A DNA stretch of 17,321 nucleotides from Mollicutes bacterium (GTDB lineage: Bacteria > Bacillota_I > Bacilli_A > RF39 > UBA660): positions 1-17,321 of the forward strand of contig JAAZBI010000036.1 in the NCBI GenBank assembly GCA_012513875.1, written 5' to 3'. Each line of letters begins with the position of its first letter. Position 1 is the stretch's first letter. Below, piece after piece: positions 14,115-17,321 of this stretch. Position numbers and translations under genes: made by a program. The notes beneath the pieces were generated by a model. The model had not been told where the DNA came from, ran no database searches, and saw only the letters and a program-made list of their open reading frames with translations.

Positions 14115-15254
14115 ATGAAAACAAATTTTCGTAAAATAGATAAAACATTATTCTTTTGTATGATTTTTATGTTTTCTTTTGGTCTATTGATGATTTTTAG
14201 TGCTTCATCAGTAAAAGCTTCTTTATTAGGAGAACCATATTACTATTTTCTTAGACAATTATTTCCTTTAATATTATCGTTAGGAATTTTTATGATAATA
14301 ATTAGAATCCCTATTAGTTTTTTTAAAAAATATGCTCACATATATTTAGTAGCTATCTTATTAGCATTGATTTTCGTTACTTTTTATGGAGTTACAATTA
14401 ATCAATCACAAAGATGGATTGATTTAGGATTTTATATGCTTCAACCAAGTGAATTTGCAAAAACGGCTTTAATTATTTTTATGGCTTCTTATTACGGAAA
14501 AAATAAAGACAGTAAGAACGGTATGGTTATTTTATTGCCAATGATTATTGCAGCAATTATTTTTGCTTTAACATATATTCAACCAGATTTAGGAACAGCC
14601 TTAATTATCTTTTTTATTACAGGATCTTTATTTTTATTAATTCCTTCAGAGCAAAAATATAAAAAGATGATTATTCAAGTAATGGTTATTATTGTTGTCG
14701 GTTTTTTTGTCGTTGGAATTTTTACTGGTTTTAATATGTTAAAAGCACATCAAAAAGCTCGTCTTGATTTCACTAATCCGTGTTCTAAGTACTTGACAGG
14801 TGGTTCTGGATATCAAGTTTGTAACGGTCTTATTGCTATTAATAATGGTGGGTTATTTGGAGTTGGTTTAGGAAATAGTACTCAAAAATATTTATATTTA
14901 CCAGAACCTCATACCGATTTTATTTTTCCTATTGTCGTTGAAGAATTAGGTTTAATAGTTAGTTCTTTTATTCTACTTGTTTATGCTTTGATTTTAGTTA
15001 GAATTGTTAGAATTGGTAATCGGACTAAAGATTTAGGAAGTTCTATTATTTGTTATGGGGCAGCTTTAATGATTTTCGCTCATTTAGTTATTAACTTAGG
15101 TGGTGCTTTAGCGCTTATGCCATTGACAGGTGCTCCCTTACCATTTATTAGTTATGGAAGTTCTTTCGCTTTAAATTTGATGATGATTTTAGCATTAGTT
15201 CAAAGAGTAGAAATAGAAAACAAAAAAAGAATCCAAAGAAGTTTGTTAAAATAA
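14115..15254 (+). CDS. ftsW: Peptidoglycan glycosyltransferase FtsW (SEDS family)
   Basis: A polytopic SEDS glycan polymerase that works with a class B PBP at the division site. The 379-residue protein has about ten hydrophobic segments and the family blocks FLRQLFPLILSL (45-56), QPSEFAKTALIIFMASYY (110-127), QPDLGTA (156-162), GGLFGVGLGNSTQKYLYLPEPHTDFIFPIVVEELG (245-279) with catalytic Asp268, and PLPFISYGSS (341-350). The GVGLGNSTQKYLYLPEPHTDFIF block favours FtsW over RodA. Cys223 and Cys236 lie in the large extracytoplasmic loop. ATG 14115 with SD TGGTGAT is chosen; a TTG at 14049 in frame would start inside the terminator T run and add a non-family, charged N-terminus. In most Firmicutes ftsW/spoVE lies upstream of murG; here it follows ftsZ. 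Confidence 0.92.
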   Translation: MKTNFRKIDKTLFFCMIFMFSFGLLMIFSASSVKASLLGEPYYYFLRQLFPLILSLGIFMIIIRIPISFFKKYAHIYLVAILLALIFVTFYGVTINQSQRWIDLGFYMLQPSEFAKTALIIFMASYYGKNKDSKNGMVILLPMIIAAIIFALTYIQPDLGTALIIFFITGSLFLLIPSEQKYKKMIIQVMVIIVVGFFVVGIFTGFNMLKAHQKARLDFTNPCSKYLTGGSGYQVCNGLIAINNGGLFGVGLGNSTQKYLYLPEPHTDFIFPIVVEELGLIVSSFILLVYALILVRIVRIGNRTKDLGSSIICYGAALMIFAHLVINLGGALALMPLTGAPLPFISYGSSFALNLMMILALVQRVEIENKKRIQRSLLK

Positions 15255-15277
15255 AGGAATTTGTTTTTATAAAAAAT

Positions 15278-15308
15278 AATAATCTCTATGAAGGAGGTTA
15301 TTTTTTTT
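15278..15308 (+). terminator. Terminator-like hairpin that contains the comEA ribosome binding site
   Basis: Arms 15278-15286 and 15294-15302 pair over 9 bp with one G-T wobble (T15283-G15297) and a 7-base loop TATGAAG. The 3' arm holds most of the comEA SD (AAGGAGGT, 15291-15298) and is followed by six T (15303-15308) that run to the comEA ATG at 15309. It can be read as the ftsW terminator, as an attenuator, or as a hairpin hiding the SD. The sequence supports the structure; which role applies is inference. Confidence 0.6.
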
Positions 15309-15986
15309 ATGATTAAAGAATTAATCGATAAATATTTTAATATGATAAATAAAATAGTAATTATTAGTTTGTTAATAATTATTATTGGTTTATTCATATT
15401 TATTGTTATTTTTGTACCTAAAGAAAAAGTTGTAGAAGTACCTGTTGAAGTAGAAAAAATAATTGAAAAAGAAACCGAAGAAACATATCAAGTCGATATT
15501 AAAGGTGCAGTTAAAAAACCAGGAGTTTATGTAATGAATTTTGATGATCGAGTTATCGATGTGATTGAAATGGCTGGAGGTTTATTAAAAGAATCTGATA
15601 CGAGATTTTTAAATTTGAGCAAAAAAATTTTTGATGAAATGGTAGTTGTTATTTATACTCAATCTGAAATAAAAGAAATTAAAGAATCAGAAATTAAAAT
15701 TAAAGAAGTTATTAAATATATTGAAAAAGATTGTCTTTGCCCAGAGCCAGAATTTAATGATGCTTGTTTTTGTTCTGAGATAGAAGAAACAAACAATTTA
15801 ATATCTCTTAATACAGCGACAATGGAAGAGTTGATGACTTTAACAGGAATAGGAGAATCTAAAGCTAAAGCAATTATTAAATATCGAGAAGATAATGGTA
15901 GTTTTACTTCGTTAGATCAATTAAAAGAAATTAGTGGTATAGGAGATTCTATCTTTGATAAGGTTAAGGAAGATATTACTTTGTGA
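15309..15986 (+). CDS. comEA: ComEA-like competence DNA receptor
   Basis: A membrane-anchored protein that binds incoming double-stranded DNA outside the membrane and hands it to the ComEC channel. The 225-residue product has an N-terminal membrane anchor (about 15-36), a Lys/Glu/Val spacer, an SLBB domain (about 60-116; VDIKGAVKKPGVY at 62-74), a linker with the cysteines 142, 144, 153 and 155, and a C-terminal helix-hairpin-helix DNA-binding domain (about 164-225) with NTATMEEL, LTGIGESKAKAII and ISGIGDSIFDKV. SLBB plus HhH is the usual ComEA layout; the four-cysteine linker is not a standard feature I know. ATG 15309 is chosen because AAGGAGGT lies ten bases upstream; ATG 15288 in frame precedes that SD. 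The comEC frame overlaps its 3' end. Confidence 0.9.
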   Translation: MIKELIDKYFNMINKIVIISLLIIIIGLFIFIVIFVPKEKVVEVPVEVEKIIEKETEETYQVDIKGAVKKPGVYVMNFDDRVIDVIEMAGGLLKESDTRFLNLSKKIFDEMVVVIYTQSEIKEIKESEIKIKEVIKYIEKDCLCPEPEFNDACFCSEIEETNNLISLNTATMEELMTLTGIGESKAKAIIKYREDNGSFTSLDQLKEISGIGDSIFDKVKEDITL

Positions 15987-17321
15987 TTATCTATATTTAA
16001 TTTTATTGGGTTTAACTTTTGGTTATGTTTTAATAAGTATTAATATTGAAAAAAAGAGTTTGTACCAGAATAATGAAAAAATATTTAAAGGTTATATAGA
16101 AAAAATCAAGATAGACGGTAATCAACTAACTATTAATTTAAAAGCTAAGGAAGAGATAATTATTAATTATTATTTTTTAACACCAAAAGAAAAAGAATCT
16201 TTTTCTTTAAAGTTAGGTGATTATATAAAAGTAGAAGGAACTCTTCAAGAACCATCTTCATCTAGAATACCTAATTTATTTGATTATAAAAAATATTTAA
16301 TGAATAATAACATATTTTATTTGTTAAAAGTAGATAAAATAAAATTACTAAGAAAGAATACTAACCAGTTATTAAAATTAAAACAATTTTTAATAGATGT
16401 AAATAATACCAATTCTCTTTCTTCAGCTTATATTAACGCTTTAGTTTTAGGTAACAAAAAACTAATAACTCAAGAAGTAACAGAATCTTATCAAATAAAT
16501 GGTGTAAGTCATCTTTTTGCTATTTCCGGATTACACGTTTCATTTTTATCTTTGATCTTATTGTTTTTATTAAAAAACATAAGTGAAATTAAAAGATATT
16601 TTATCGTTAGTGTGTTTTTACTTTTTTATGCTTTTATTACTGATTTTTCCGCTTCAATTATGAGAGCAGTTATTTTTTTTATTGGATTAAAAATAAATCA
16701 AATCTTTTATTTTTATATTAAACCAATTAATATTTTAATTTTAACTTTAAGTTTTTTGTTAATTATTAATTCTTTTTATATATTTGATGTTGGCTTTCAA
16801 TTTTCATTTATAATTTGTTTTTTCTTGTTAAAATTTCAAAAGCAATTAACTAATAAAAAAGGAATTAAATTATTCTTTTGGGTATCTATTGTATCTTTTT
16901 TAGCAAGTCTGCCTATTTGTTATCAAAACTTTTTCCAAATCAATTTATTAGCGCCTTTGTTAAATGTAGTTTTCGTCCCGTTTTTAAGTTTCATCATTTA
17001 TCCCCTTTGTCTACTAACATTGTTTTTACCTTTTTTATCGATAATATTAAATATATTACTTTCTATTTTAGAAACATTATCTTTAATGTTTTCATCTTTA
17101 TCTTTCAATTTGATTTTATCTAAAACAAACATAATAATTGTATTTGTTTATTATTTTATTATTTATAAAACTATTAAAACCTTATTTCAAAGAAAATATC
17201 TGTGGTTAATTATTTTAAGTTTTGTTTTAATTATCCATCATAATATTAGTTATTTTGATTCAAGTTTAAAAATATATTTTATTGATGTTGGCCAAGGAGA
17301 TTCGATTTTAATTAAATTACC
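15955..17321 (+). CDS. comEC: ComEC/Rec2-family DNA channel (3' truncated by window)
   Basis: The inner-membrane channel that carries single-stranded DNA into the cytoplasm during transformation. The frame is open from before 15955 to the window end; about 455 residues are visible. A hydrophobic N-terminal segment (about 10-28) is followed by a soluble OB-like extracytoplasmic region (about 30-145), the competence domain with GVSHLFAISGLHVSF (from residue 183, His194) and the ASIMRAVIFF stretch, then many hydrophobic segments. The last residues begin the metallo-beta-lactamase-like domain with Asp444-Val-Gly-Gln-Gly-Asp449-Ser. There is no ATG before the first membrane helix. TTG 15955 is the best start: AGGAG at 15941-15945 lies nine bases upstream, giving a 32-base overlap with comEA. 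TTG 16006 has no SD and would cut into the helix. Confidence 0.9.
   Translation, partial: MIRLRKILLCDYLYLILLGLTFGYVLISINIEKKSLYQNNEKIFKGYIEKIKIDGNQLTINLKAKEEIIINYYFLTPKEKESFSLKLGDYIKVEGTLQEPSSSRIPNLFDYKKYLMNNNIFYLLKVDKIKLLRKNTNQLLKLKQFLIDVNNTNSLSSAYINALVLGNKKLITQEVTESYQINGVSHLFAISGLHVSFLSLILLFLLKNISEIKRYFIVSVFLLFYAFITDFSASIMRAVIFFIGLKINQIFYFYIKPINILILTLSFLLIINSFYIFDVGFQFSFIICFFLLKFQKQLTNKKGIKLFFWVSIVSFLASLPICYQNFFQINLLAPLLNVVFVPFLSFIIYPLCLLTLFLPFLSIILNILLSILETLSLMFSSLSFNLILSKTNIIIVFVYYFIIYKTIKTLFQRKYLWLIILSFVLIIHHNISYFDSSLKIYFIDVGQGDSILIKL

Noticed and set aside
15200..15397. Minus-strand open frame across the ftsW-comEA junction
   Set aside because: Ile/Lys/Leu low-complexity product, overlaps the comEA start and its hairpin, and has no SD.
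15984..16010. Possible frameshift between comEA and comEC, because comEC has no ATG start
   Set aside because: The comEA stop is at a family-typical end and a TTG with a good SD explains comEC; two intact genes are the simpler reading.
16878..17123. Plus-strand 81-residue open frame
   Set aside because: It is out of frame within comEC, whose frame is continuous from 15955 to the window end with recognisable family motifs.

Overview
The window is a chromosomal stretch from a very A+T-rich bacterium with ordinary Shine-Dalgarno sites (AGGAGG/AAGGAG/GGTGAT types), Firmicutes-type cell-division proteins and the standard bacterial code. TGA ends the first partial gene, ftsK, rsmD and comEA; tryptophan is TGG; AGG sits at conserved arginines. 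This points to a low-GC Bacilli lineage that keeps a peptidoglycan wall (murG, murB, ftsW present), such as the uncultured gut Bacilli/RF39-like or Erysipelotrichales-like groups, and argues against code-4 Mycoplasma. The assignment is inferred from protein style only.

Layout, all on the + strand. (1) 1-120: 3' end of an unrecognised gene, closed by a terminator. (2) 201-569: a monocistronic 122-residue protein of unknown function with its own promoter and terminator. (3) 713-3949: ftsK/spoIIIE DNA translocase, a YebC-family gene of the YeeN/YeeI type, and a lone type IV prepilin-like gene, ending in a terminator. (4) 4026-11658: topoisomerase IV (parE, parC), the 16S rRNA methyltransferase rsmD, and the wall/division genes murG, murB and ftsQ/divIB, tightly packed with SD sites often overlapping the previous stop codon. 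(5) ftsA-ftsZ with a promoter-like site before them and a strong terminator after. (6) ftsW, relocated to the far side of ftsZ. (7) comEA and comEC (DNA uptake), the latter cut by the window end as its metallo-beta-lactamase domain begins.

The genes link chromosome segregation (FtsK, topoisomerase IV), the last cytoplasmic peptidoglycan steps (MurB, MurG), divisome assembly (FtsQ, FtsA, FtsZ, FtsW) and DNA uptake (prepilin-like protein, ComEA, ComEC). Nothing looks mobile or phage-derived. I found no tRNA, rRNA, CRISPR or IS element, and no gene-free gap longer than about 145 bases.

No wholly new system is evident. The points most worth a second look are a terminator-like hairpin whose 3' arm contains the comEA ribosome binding site, a CxC/CxC cysteine cluster inside ComEA, a lone cysteine-pair prepilin far from any visible pilus operon, an 11-bp inverted repeat at the ftsK promoter, and the rearranged division cluster fused to the topoisomerase IV operon.
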